A stretch of DNA of 64,000 nt, from positions 1 through 64,000 of the forward strand of contig JBFFED010000003.1 of NCBI GenBank assembly GCA_041559015.1, in the 5' to 3' direction. Below, in pieces: positions 7,397 to 15,273 of the stretch. The notes below the pieces were generated by a model that was not told the origin of the DNA, ran no database searches, and was given only the letters and a program-made list of their open reading frames with translations. The stretch's first letter is position 1. Each line of letters starts with the position of its first letter. Both the position numbers and the translations under genes were made by a program. Source of the stretch: COMBO-56-21 sp041559015 (lineage in GTDB: Archaea; Thermoplasmatota; Thermoplasmata; UBA10834).

Positions 7397-9037
7397 ATGC
7401 CAACACAAACTCCGAGTGAGAGTGCTGCAGAAACGGCCGAGCCGGCCTTCAAGATACCGGACAGGGGCCTCTTCGTGAGCGAGTACAACACCCAGATATT
7501 CAAGGCTACCAGGATGCCTGATAGCGTGAAGATCCTGGACACGACCCTGAGGGACGGGGAGCAGACACCCAACGTCGCGCTGTCGATCGACGACAAGCTG
7601 AAGATCGCACAGGCCCTGGACGAGCTGGGAGTGGACATCATCGAGGCTGGCTTCCCAGTCAACTCCGAGGGTGAGGCGGAGGCCGTGAGGAAGATCTCCG
7701 GCGCGGGCCTCAAGGCGGAGATATGCGGCCTGTGCAGAGCGAGCCCGGCTGACATAGACGCCGCATTGAAGACCGATGTCGACTCGGTTCACATATTCCT
7801 CGCCACCTCGAAGGTCCACCTGGAGAAGAAGCTCAAGCTCACGCAGGACGAGGCCAGGGACAAGGCCTCCGCATCAGTGCGATACGCGAAGGACCACGGG
7901 CTCGTGGTGGAGTTCAGCTGCGAGGACGGCACCAGGACCGACCTCACCTACCTGAATGTGGTGCACAGAGCGGTCGAGGAGGCAGGGGTGGACAGGATAG
8001 ACATCCCTGACACCGTCGGTGTCATGACGCCTCATGCGATGCAACAGTTCGTCGCCGAGATCAGGAAGACGACCAAGGTGCCTCTCGCGGTGCACTGTCA
8101 CGATGACTTCGGGCTCTCGGTGGCCAACTCGCTGGCTGGCGTGCTCGGGGGCGCGGAGGAGATACACTGCACTGTCAACGGCCTCGGCGAGAGGGCCGGA
8201 AACGCGGCCCTGGAGGAGGTCGTCATGGGGCTCCAAGCGTTCTACAACGTCAGTACCAACATCAACTCCAGGAAGATGGCCTTCGTGTCGAGACTGGTCT
8301 CCCAGCTCACAGGCATCGCTGTGCAGCCAAACAAGGCGATAGTCGGGGAGAACGCCTTCTCACATGAGTCGGGCATACACGTCCACGGCATCCTCAGCGA
8401 GTGCTCGACATACGAGCCCATGCGCCCTGAGATAGTAGGCAAAGAGAGGACTTTCGTAGTCGGGAAGCACTCGGGAGTGCATGCAGTCGACTCGAAGCTG
8501 AAGGAGTACGGGCTCGAGCTGAACCGCGACCAGATGAAGGAGGTCGTCACCAGGGTCAAGAAGTGGGCCGAGTCCGGCAAGAAACTGGACGACGCTGAGC
8601 TGCTCGCAGTGGCATACGACGTACTTGGCCAGGAGGACGAGCCCGCGATCAAGCTCGAGGAGTTCACTGTCTTCACAGGTCTCAACTTCACGCCGACCGC
8701 CACGGTCGTCTTGAAGATAGATGGGGACATGAGGAGGTCCTCAGAGACGGGCGTTGGACCCATAGACGCCAGCATGAGCGCCATGAGGGCGGCCGTCTCG
8801 AAGAACATCGTCCTGAAGGAGTTCAGGCTCGAGGCCATAACCGGAGGCTCGAACGCGCTCTGCGAGGTGACAGTCAAGCTCGGGGACTGCGAGGACGCCC
8901 AGCTGCTCTCCCTCGGTAAGAGCGTCGGCTCGGACATAGTCACAACGAGCGTGGACGCGATGGTAGAGGGACTCAACAGACTCTGGGCCCGGAAACTCAG
9001 CGTCTCGAACGGCAAGACTAAGAAGAAGGCCTACTGA
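7397..9037 (+). CDS. leuA: 2-isopropylmalate synthase (LeuA family)
   Basis: Condenses acetyl-CoA with 2-oxoisovalerate, the committed step of leucine synthesis. 546 residues: an N-terminal extension of about 38, then the HMGL-type barrel with ILDTTLRDGEQTPNV (catalytic Arg and metal Asp), HCHDDFGLSVANSL (metal-binding HxH), and NGLGERAGNA. The C-terminal LeuA regulatory domain (about 415-535) is the usual leucine feedback site. Start ATG 7397 is 9 nt after AGGAG (7383-7387). Citramalate synthase is a close relative and cannot be fully excluded, but leuC, leuD and leuB follow directly and a leucine-rich leader precedes it. Confidence 0.88.
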   Translation: MPTQTPSESAAETAEPAFKIPDRGLFVSEYNTQIFKATRMPDSVKILDTTLRDGEQTPNVALSIDDKLKIAQALDELGVDIIEAGFPVNSEGEAEAVRKISGAGLKAEICGLCRASPADIDAALKTDVDSVHIFLATSKVHLEKKLKLTQDEARDKASASVRYAKDHGLVVEFSCEDGTRTDLTYLNVVHRAVEEAGVDRIDIPDTVGVMTPHAMQQFVAEIRKTTKVPLAVHCHDDFGLSVANSLAGVLGGAEEIHCTVNGLGERAGNAALEEVVMGLQAFYNVSTNINSRKMAFVSRLVSQLTGIAVQPNKAIVGENAFSHESGIHVHGILSECSTYEPMRPEIVGKERTFVVGKHSGVHAVDSKLKEYGLELNRDQMKEVVTRVKKWAESGKKLDDAELLAVAYDVLGQEDEPAIKLEEFTVFTGLNFTPTATVVLKIDGDMRRSSETGVGPIDASMSAMRAAVSKNIVLKEFRLEAITGGSNALCEVTVKLGDCEDAQLLSLGKSVGSDIVTTSVDAMVEGLNRLWARKLSVSNGKTKKKAY

Positions 9038-9060
9038 GATACGGGCGTTCATCTGGCGAG

Positions 9061-10323
9061 GTGTGCTCTTTGGGAAGGACCATAGCCGAGAAGATACTGT
9101 CAACCAAGGCGAAGAGGAGCGTGAGCGCCGGAGACATAGTCGAGGCCGAGGTGGACTATGTGATGGTCAATGACATCACCGGCCCTGCGGCGTTCGATGA
9201 GTTCGAGGGCCTCTGCGCTCCCATCAAGAGGAACAAGGTCGTCCTGATACCGGACCACTACGTGCCCAACAAAGACGTCCCATCGGCGATACAGGCGAAG
9301 AAGATGCGCGACTTCGCCAGGAAGCACAATGTGCGGAACTACTTCGATGTGGGAGAGGGCGGGGTTTGTCACCAGCTCATGATCGAGAAGGGCTTCGTGG
9401 CCCCGGGAAGGCTCATCGTCGGGGCGGACTCCCACACCTGCTCGTATGGCGCCCTCGGGGCGTTCGCGACCGGCATAGGCAGCACAGAGGCGGCGACGGT
9501 GTTCGCGAGGGGGGTACTCTGGTTCAAGGTGCCAGAGTCGATGAAGTTCGTGGTCGACGGAAGACTCAGGAAGCACGTGTCAGGAAAGGACATCATACTC
9601 AGGATCATAGGGGACATCGGGGTCGAGGGCGCCAGATACGCGTCCATGGAGGTGGAGGGCAGCTCCATATCCGCCCTGGGCGTCTCCGACAGGATAACTA
9701 TCTCGAACATGGGCATCGAGGCTGGCGCTAAGGCGTGCATGATCCCGCCAGACGACAAGGTGGACTCCTACCTCAGGGACAGAGTCCGGGGAAGGTACAG
9801 GGCCGTTCTCGCGGACGAGGACGCAGCATATGTGGATGCGACGGAGTACGACGGAAGCGAGATAGTACCCATGGTCGCGAAGCCATACCTGCCCAGCAAC
9901 GTGGCCCCTGCGAGCGAAGTCGGTGTCCCGATAGACCAGGCGTACCTCGGGTCGTGCACGAACGGCCGGATAGAGGACCTCAGGGTTGCAGCGAGGCTCT
10001 TGAAGGGGAGGAGGATTCGAAAGGGCGTCCGAATGATCGTCGTGCCCGCGACGAAGGATATCTTCGACAGAGCAGTGAAGGAGGGCCTTATGAAGGTATT
10101 CTCAGACGCTGGAGCGTACATCTCCGGCCCGACCTGTGGCGCTTGCCTCGGAGGATACATGGGCGTGCTCGCGCCTGGGGAGAGATGCATCAGCAGCACC
10201 AACCGCAACTTCGTCGGAAGGATGGGCGCGAAGGACTCCGAAGTGTACCTCGCGAGCCCTGCGGTCGTGGCCGCGAGCGCGATAAAGGGTCGCATAGCCG
10301 ATCCGTCAGAGGTGCAAAGATGA
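9061..10323 (+). CDS. leuC: 3-isopropylmalate dehydratase large subunit
   Basis: Aconitase-family large subunit that isomerises isopropylmalate with LeuD. Its 420 residues match the archaeal/short LeuC form. Visible features are VGADSHTCSYGALGAFATGIGS (the first cluster cysteine), YLGSCTNGRIEDL, and SGPTCGACLGGYMG, giving the three cysteines of the [4Fe-4S] cluster. The start is GTG 9061, 23 nt after leuA; TTG 9070 is an alternative. Its TGA overlaps the ATG of leuD. Homoaconitase is the other possibility in this family; the operon argues for leucine synthesis. Confidence 0.9.
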   Translation: MCSLGRTIAEKILSTKAKRSVSAGDIVEAEVDYVMVNDITGPAAFDEFEGLCAPIKRNKVVLIPDHYVPNKDVPSAIQAKKMRDFARKHNVRNYFDVGEGGVCHQLMIEKGFVAPGRLIVGADSHTCSYGALGAFATGIGSTEAATVFARGVLWFKVPESMKFVVDGRLRKHVSGKDIILRIIGDIGVEGARYASMEVEGSSISALGVSDRITISNMGIEAGAKACMIPPDDKVDSYLRDRVRGRYRAVLADEDAAYVDATEYDGSEIVPMVAKPYLPSNVAPASEVGVPIDQAYLGSCTNGRIEDLRVAARLLKGRRIRKGVRMIVVPATKDIFDRAVKEGLMKVFSDAGAYISGPTCGACLGGYMGVLAPGERCISSTNRNFVGRMGAKDSEVYLASPAVVAASAIKGRIADPSEVQR

Positions 10324-10817
10324 AGGGGACACTCAGAGGCAGGGCATGGGTGTTCGGTGACAACGTCGACACCGACCAGATCATCCCGGCGGAGTACCTC
10401 GTCACGATGGACAATCGCGAACTTGCCAGGCATGCCTTCGAGAAGGCGAAGCCCGAGTTCGCGAAGAAGGTCGAGAGAGGGGACATCGTGGTCGCAGGGC
10501 GCAACTTCGGCTGCGGCTCGAGCAGGGAGCATGCGCCTCGGGCCCTCATCGGAGCCGGGGTCTCGTGCGTGGTCGCGGAGTCCTTCGCACGTATCTTCTT
10601 CAGGAACGCCATCAACATCGGCCTTCCGGTCATAGAGGGACGGCTGCAGGCAAGAGACGGTGACATCATAGTCGCGAACCTATCCAAAGGGGTAATCAGG
10701 AACGAGTCCAGGGGAGAGAGCGTGAGCTTCGCGGCATATCCTACGTTCGTAATGATGCTGGTCGACAAGGGCGGTCTCATCCCATACACGAAGGAGATGC
10801 TAGGTTGCAGAAGATAG
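10320..10817 (+). CDS. leuD: 3-isopropylmalate dehydratase small subunit
   Basis: Swivelling-domain partner of LeuC; 165 residues, as usual for archaeal LeuD. Contains DNVDTDQIIPAEYL near the N-terminus and GRNFGCGSSREHAP, the substrate-contact loop. ATG 10320 overlaps the leuC stop (ATGA), and the 3' end overlaps leuB by 13 bp, so the three genes are translationally coupled. Confidence 0.92.
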   Translation: MKGTLRGRAWVFGDNVDTDQIIPAEYLVTMDNRELARHAFEKAKPEFAKKVERGDIVVAGRNFGCGSSREHAPRALIGAGVSCVVAESFARIFFRNAINIGLPVIEGRLQARDGDIIVANLSKGVIRNESRGESVSFAAYPTFVMMLVDKGGLIPYTKEMLGCRR

Positions 10818-11923
10818 GGGTCATCCCGGGGGACGGCATCGGCCCCGAGGTCATACGAGAGGCCAGGAAGGTCCTGGACGCGGCATCAGAGAAGCACGGT
10901 CTGGAATTCGAGTACGAAGAGCTCCCTCTGGGGGCGGCGCATTATCTCAAGACGGGTGAGGTGCTCTCGGACGAAACCCTGCAGAGGCTCTCGAAGAAGA
11001 ACGCCTTGCTCCTCGGGGCTATGGGGGATCCGAGGGTCCCGCCAGGGCTCCTCGAGAAGGGTGTGCTCCTCAGGCTGAGGTTCCATTTCGACCAGTACGT
11101 GAACCTGAGGCCCGTCAAGCTGTACGAGGGCGTCCCCTCGCCCCTTGCGAACTCAAGGAAGGTCGACATGACCTTCGTGAGGGAGAACACGGAGGATTTC
11201 TACGTCGGCCTAGGGGCGAGGGTCAGGAAAGGGCTCTCGAACAACAAGTTCGACCTGAGGAGGCGGGCCTACGAGGTGAAGTTCGACGTCGGGGTCGAGC
11301 TCGAGGACGAGGACGACCTCGCCTACCAGATAGGTGTCATCTCAAAGCACGGGGCCAGGAGGATCATAGAGTTCGCATTCCAGCTGGCCAAGAGGAAGGG
11401 CGTCGACCTCGTCACATCCGTCGACAAGGCGAACGTCTTGACCGAGGCCTACGGCCTGTGGCGGGAGATGGTCGATGAAGTCTCCGCGAGTCATGGCATC
11501 GCCAGGGAGTTCCAGTACGTGGACGCCGTCGCTCTGCACATGGTGAGGAACCCCGAGCGCTTCAAGATCCTCGTGACGCCAAACCTCTTCGGGGACATCC
11601 TGACAGACCTGGGTGCAGCGCTCCAAGGAGGCCTTGGTCTCGCTCCGTCCGGCAACATCAACCCTGTCGGCGTGAGCATGTTCGAGCCAGTCCACGGCTC
11701 CGCGCCGGATATAGCCGGGAAGGGGATGGCCAATCCGATAGGCGCGATACTCTCGTCAGCTCTCATGCTCGAGATGCTCGGCCATGCGAAGGCGGCGACG
11801 GACATTGAGGATGCGGTCAAGACGGTCCTACGCAGAGGGGACAACAGAACACCTGACATGGGCGGCGACTCGACAACCTCCCGAATGGGGGAGGCTGTCG
11901 TCTCGGAACTACGCATGAAGTAA
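10805..11923 (+). CDS. leuB: 3-isopropylmalate dehydrogenase
   Basis: Oxidative decarboxylation of 3-isopropylmalate, the third enzyme step of leucine synthesis. 372 residues of the isocitrate/isopropylmalate dehydrogenase family: GVIPGDGIGPEV at the N-terminus, TFVRENTEDFYVG for substrate specificity, VTPNLFGDILTDLGAALQGG and EPVHGSAPDIAGKGMANP at the active site and cofactor site. The start is TTG 10805, overlapping the end of leuD. It is the last gene of the leu operon; no ilv gene follows. Confidence 0.9.
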   Translation: MQKIGVIPGDGIGPEVIREARKVLDAASEKHGLEFEYEELPLGAAHYLKTGEVLSDETLQRLSKKNALLLGAMGDPRVPPGLLEKGVLLRLRFHFDQYVNLRPVKLYEGVPSPLANSRKVDMTFVRENTEDFYVGLGARVRKGLSNNKFDLRRRAYEVKFDVGVELEDEDDLAYQIGVISKHGARRIIEFAFQLAKRKGVDLVTSVDKANVLTEAYGLWREMVDEVSASHGIAREFQYVDAVALHMVRNPERFKILVTPNLFGDILTDLGAALQGGLGLAPSGNINPVGVSMFEPVHGSAPDIAGKGMANPIGAILSSALMLEMLGHAKAATDIEDAVKTVLRRGDNRTPDMGGDSTTSRMGEAVVSELRMK

Positions 11924-12011
11924 CGCTATCGCTTTGTCCACTCTGGGTCACGCGACCGCGGACCCTGGAGGCTTCGGCCGATTCGCACTTCTCGATGTCA
12001 TTCTGGCATAG

Positions 12012-12059
12012 TTATAAGTAGGTATAAATCGATTTGAAGCAAATCAGGACACCTAGGTG
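12012..12059 (+). promoter_or_regulatory. Promoter with two palindromes before the hypothetical gene at 12066
   Basis: Two TATA-like elements (TTATAAG 12012-12018 and GTATAAATC 12022-12030) are followed at once by the inverted repeat GATTTG-AAG-CAAATC (12031-12045). Next comes the perfect 10-bp palindrome CACCTAGGTG (12050-12059), which also contains the probable Shine-Dalgarno (AGGTGG). The first repeat lies between TATA and the expected start point, where a repressor would act. Confidence 0.45.
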
Positions 12060-12065
12060 GATGGG

Positions 12066-13523
12066 ATGACGCAGGTTTTGCCGCTTCAGAAGGAGAAGGC
12101 TCTGGAGGCCGGGGAGTTCCTCACGAACAACGTGTCGAGGGCGGTAGTGTACGCCCTCCTGCACAAGCAGCCGTTGACCAGACGGGAGATTGAGAAGAGT
12201 CCGCTAACGGATTCGATGAGGAGGCTGTCGCTGAGCGCGCAGACGAGACGGCTGAAGGACAAGAGCGACGTCCAGATGAGGACCCTGCTCGCGAAGGGCG
12301 TCGACTGTGGCGTGCTCGTGTCGCTGACCTCGAAGAGGCAGAACTACTACTTCCTGAACTCGGACCTGAGGATAGAGCCGGCACCAATCAGGGAACCTTT
12401 CGGGAAGACCGACGAGGTGGCCCTCTCGGCGTTCCTCGACAGATCGTTCTCGCACACTCCCGGTCAGGCGGTCCTTCCCAGCTGGGGCACCGCCGCCGAC
12501 CACACTATCCTGCCGGTGCCGTACATCGATACCCCGAAATCCCTTGTGCTCTGGCTCAGCTGGCTCATCACCCCGACCAGAAGGGAGATACTCAACCTCA
12601 TCGCCTCGAAGGGGCCGATGACGAGGCCGAAGCTGCGCTCAGACCTCGGCTTCTGGGCAGACCGGATCGTCGCCAAAGAGGGCCTCCCCGCAGGCATACT
12701 GGAGAGAGAGGACGCCAGGATACGCTACCAGTTCTCCACGTTCAGCTTCTCGAAGCTCAAGACGAAGAAGGATGACGAGAGGAAGAAATCCTGGACCGCG
12801 TTCCCGCCCTCGTTCTGGCTCACGCGCTCATTCGAACCCCTGAAGTGCATCATGGGCATCTCCAAGCATATGGGCGACAGGAAGCCCGACGCGACCCCCA
12901 TGGCCGTCCTGGAGGAGGCGGCCAAGGAGAACCCGACAGTCGTCGAGAAGAACAGGAGGGAATTCCTTGAGGTCAACTTCCTCGAGAGGATGAGCTTCTA
13001 CGCGGTGTACCACTCCTCGGGAGACCCCGCGATCAAGATCTCGGCGGACTCGCTCGTGCCCGAGAAGGTCACTTACAACGCGCCCGAGCACCCGTTGATA
13101 TGGATATCGAGAACGGATGAGGATCATGCGGGCGCGCGGCTGGACTTCAAGCACGAGGCTGCCAAGATGCTGCTCTCCAAGAGGACAAAGGAAGAGCAGA
13201 TAGACTTCATGGAGAGGATGCTCAAGGACCTCGCGCTGGAGAGGATAGGGAGCGTACTCGAGGACCACGAGAAGAAGCTTGAGAAGGACCTCGCAGAGCT
13301 TAGGGCGAGGTCGTTCGGCCTCGGGACAGAGGCGCTTACGAAGGTGGCTGGGCTAGAGGTCAACCGCGAGGAGATACTCATCGAGAAGAGGTACTTCGAG
13401 AAGTTCATGGACCTACTGATCCCCGGATCGATATCCAAGAAGCGGATGAAGGAGACCGAGCAACTCCTCGAGGCGATTCGTGAGGGGGAGCAGGCGAAGG
13501 ACGAGGAGCGCAACCCTGAATAG
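12066..13523 (+). CDS. Hypothetical protein with winged-helix-like segments and coiled coil
   Basis: Not recognised. From ATG 12066 (preferred over GTG 12057 because AGGTGG lies 5 nt upstream) it gives 485 residues, with no signal peptide or membrane helix. Two segments look like degenerate winged helices: about 20-95 (SRAVVYALLHKQPLTRREIE) and about 165-220 (TPTRREILNLIASKGPMTRP). A charged helical region near 375-420 and the C-terminus (430-485) are probably coiled coil. Its promoter carries two palindromes, which would fit an autoregulated DNA-binding protein, but that is inference. It stands alone after the leu operon. Confidence 0.55.
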   Translation: MTQVLPLQKEKALEAGEFLTNNVSRAVVYALLHKQPLTRREIEKSPLTDSMRRLSLSAQTRRLKDKSDVQMRTLLAKGVDCGVLVSLTSKRQNYYFLNSDLRIEPAPIREPFGKTDEVALSAFLDRSFSHTPGQAVLPSWGTAADHTILPVPYIDTPKSLVLWLSWLITPTRREILNLIASKGPMTRPKLRSDLGFWADRIVAKEGLPAGILEREDARIRYQFSTFSFSKLKTKKDDERKKSWTAFPPSFWLTRSFEPLKCIMGISKHMGDRKPDATPMAVLEEAAKENPTVVEKNRREFLEVNFLERMSFYAVYHSSGDPAIKISADSLVPEKVTYNAPEHPLIWISRTDEDHAGARLDFKHEAAKMLLSKRTKEEQIDFMERMLKDLALERIGSVLEDHEKKLEKDLAELRARSFGLGTEALTKVAGLEVNREEILIEKRYFEKFMDLLIPGSISKKRMKETEQLLEAIREGEQAKDEERNPE

Positions 13524-13535
13524 TCAAGGACTGCA

Positions 13536-14183
13536 TTGGCCTGCGGCGGACCATCTGCGGGCTCGGTGAATCGCTTGGTCGAGGGAGACAAGAGGGTATC
13601 GGCGCTAATCAGAGAGGCCAGAAGGCTCGGAGCGACTCATGCGAAGGCAATCCCCGTCCGAGACATATTCATCGACGAGCGAGTACGGCTCAAGTGCACG
13701 ATCCCATTGTGCCAGAACTTCGGCCGGCACCTCACGTGCCCCCCGAACCTGATCTCCCTCGAGGAATTCAGGAGGGCGCTCAAGGCATATCGCCTCGCGT
13801 TGCTCATACAGCTTGAATCTGACGTGGACTCGGAGGACAAATCGAGGCGAAGGCTCGATGGAAAGATGGCCAGCCAGCTCCGCAAGAAGACAGGAGCGCG
13901 CGAGTTGGAGAAGAGGCTGCACGCGATAGTCAATGACCTCGAAGCCATGGCCTTCAAGAATGGATTCTACTTTGCGGCTGGCCTGATCGGGAGCGAGTGC
14001 CTCCTCTGCGAGAATTGCGTTGGACAATCTGGGAAAGAAGCATGCAGGCATCCATTCCAGGCGAGACCGTCGATGCAGGCAGTCGGGATAGATGTCATCA
14101 AGACCTCCGGGAAGGCTGGCCTGCCAGTGATACTGTCTTCAAGGACCAAGGTCAGATGGACCGGGCTCCTGCTCCTGCACTGA
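13536..14183 (+). CDS. DUF2284-type cysteine-rich metal-binding protein
   Basis: Soluble, about 215 residues from TTG 13536, which has AAGGA 5 nt upstream; GTG 13566 and TTG 13575 are possible shorter starts. Cysteine motifs match the DUF2284 predicted metal-binding family: LKCTIPLCQNFGRHLTCPPN near residues 52-71 and CLLCENCVGQSGKEACRHP near 155-175. Function is unknown; members are common in anaerobic archaea and bacteria and probably bind a metal or Fe-S centre. It begins 12 nt after the preceding gene and may be cotranscribed with it. Confidence 0.7.
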   Translation: MACGGPSAGSVNRLVEGDKRVSALIREARRLGATHAKAIPVRDIFIDERVRLKCTIPLCQNFGRHLTCPPNLISLEEFRRALKAYRLALLIQLESDVDSEDKSRRRLDGKMASQLRKKTGARELEKRLHAIVNDLEAMAFKNGFYFAAGLIGSECLLCENCVGQSGKEACRHPFQARPSMQAVGIDVIKTSGKAGLPVILSSRTKVRWTGLLLLH

Positions 14184-14339
14184 CAGCGCATCAGGTGTCG
14201 GTGGCATTGCGGGTTCCTCATCAGTCGCCCAAATCGCACAGAGACGTCTGCTATTACATAAGACGCATAGTCTTGGAATTGAAGTTGGATGGCGTCGCCT
14301 ATCCAGAGCCGAGAGGCCAACATCTTTATCCGGGCATGA

Positions 14340-14388
14340 CATTAGCCCACCTTGACAAGGAGTATAAGCACGCATTAGGATACATTAG
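14340..14388 (+). promoter_or_regulatory. Promoter with three CATTAG direct repeats
   Basis: A TATA-like GTATAAGC (14362-14369) lies about 25 nt before ATG 14391, predicting a leaderless mRNA. CATTAG occurs at 14340-14345, 14373-14378 and 14383-14388. The last two are exactly 10 bp (one helical turn) apart across the predicted start point. The gene they precede encodes a winged-helix protein, so autoregulation is plausible. Confidence 0.4.
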
Positions 14389-14390
14389 AA

Positions 14391-14801
14391 ATGACTTATG
14401 AATTGCTTATGGATGTGACCGCGATGTTGACGAAGAGGGAGACACAGATACTCGAGGTTCTTAGAAAGGGCATACACTCACCAACCATGGTGGCGTCGGA
14501 ACTTGGGATTACGCAATCCGGCGCGACCCAGGCGCTTCAGAAGCTCGAGAAGAAGGGTGCACTCACGAGGACCAGGGTCGGAAGGAACGTGCTATACCGG
14601 CCGGTCGAGGAACCCAGCCAGCCGAACGGGCCGCAGACAGATGAAGATATCGAACTGATAAGAGAATCGTATCACTCTTTGTCGAAGGTGTGGTCGCACC
14701 TCCTCAGGCTCGATCTGACACACGAGGAACTGGCGAAGGTGAGAGAGGCCAGGAACCTCCTGGAGGAGATACTCGTGAGCAGAGGCAAGAGCCTGGATTG
14801 A
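14391..14801 (+). CDS. Winged-helix transcriptional regulator (MarR-like)
   Basis: 136 residues. Residues 12-75 form a helix-turn-helix and wing: TKRETQILEVLRKG, then SPTMVASELGITQSGATQAL as HTH and KKGALTRTRVGRNVLY as wing. The C-terminal 60 residues are helical and acidic (LTHEELAKVREARNLLEEIL), probably for dimerisation. The effector is unknown. Start ATG 14391 lies about 25 nt from a TATA-like element; ATG 14409 is an alternative. It converges with the ACT-domain gene at 14822. Confidence 0.7.
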   Translation: MTYELLMDVTAMLTKRETQILEVLRKGIHSPTMVASELGITQSGATQALQKLEKKGALTRTRVGRNVLYRPVEEPSQPNGPQTDEDIELIRESYHSLSKVWSHLLRLDLTHEELAKVREARNLLEEILVSRGKSLD

Positions 14802-14821
14802 GACTGCCAAGACGAGCTAGG

Positions 14822-15199
14822 TCACTTCAGTAGAACGTTGGCCTTCTTCGGGTTGTCTACAGTGAATGCGATCTCGGTCGTGCCACCGTCCTTTCCCAGT
14901 ATGTAGACAGCGTCGACGTTCACCATCCCTCGAGCCAGCTTCTGGGCCATCTTGCCGAGCTCCCCCGGCCTGTCAAGCATCCTCACGGATATCACATCAC
15001 GCTGGTCGAAAGCAATTCCGTGCCTGGACAGCGCGGATTTCGTCGTCACCTCGTCGTCCGTGACCACTCGGATCAGGGCCTTCTCGCCACCACGCTCGCT
15101 CGCGATGGCCCTTATGTTCACGCCTTGCTTTCCAAGCAACTCGCATACCTTGGCCAGCTCGCCGGGTCTGTTCTGGACGTAGACGTCGAACTCCTTCAA
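14822..15199 (-). CDS. Tandem ACT-domain protein
   Basis: 125 residues forming two ACT domains, about 1-65 (FDVYVQNRPGELAKVCELLG) and 70-125 (ISVRMLDRPGELGKMAQKLA). The paired RPGEL motifs mark the ligand-binding loops. There is no catalytic domain, so it is probably an amino-acid-sensing regulatory protein; the ligand cannot be deduced. The start is TTG 15199. With lysC, pheA and leuA close by it may serve amino-acid control, but this is only context. Confidence 0.75.
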   Translation of the reverse strand: MKEFDVYVQNRPGELAKVCELLGKQGVNIRAIASERGGEKALIRVVTDDEVTTKSALSRHGIAFDQRDVISVRMLDRPGELGKMAQKLARGMVNVDAVYILGKDGGTTEIAFTVDNPKKANVLLK

Positions 15200-15273
15200 A
15201 CACGAACACCTGAGCAGTCATCGCAACCCTCCGGTAAAAACTGTTCCCCGCGGGCTTCCCGCGGCTCGAACGC

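Noticed and set aside
13997..14401. ORF of 134 codons overlapping the end of the DUF2284 gene
   Set aside because: It overlaps a conserved Cys-rich C-terminus and the promoter of the following HTH gene; no domain features.
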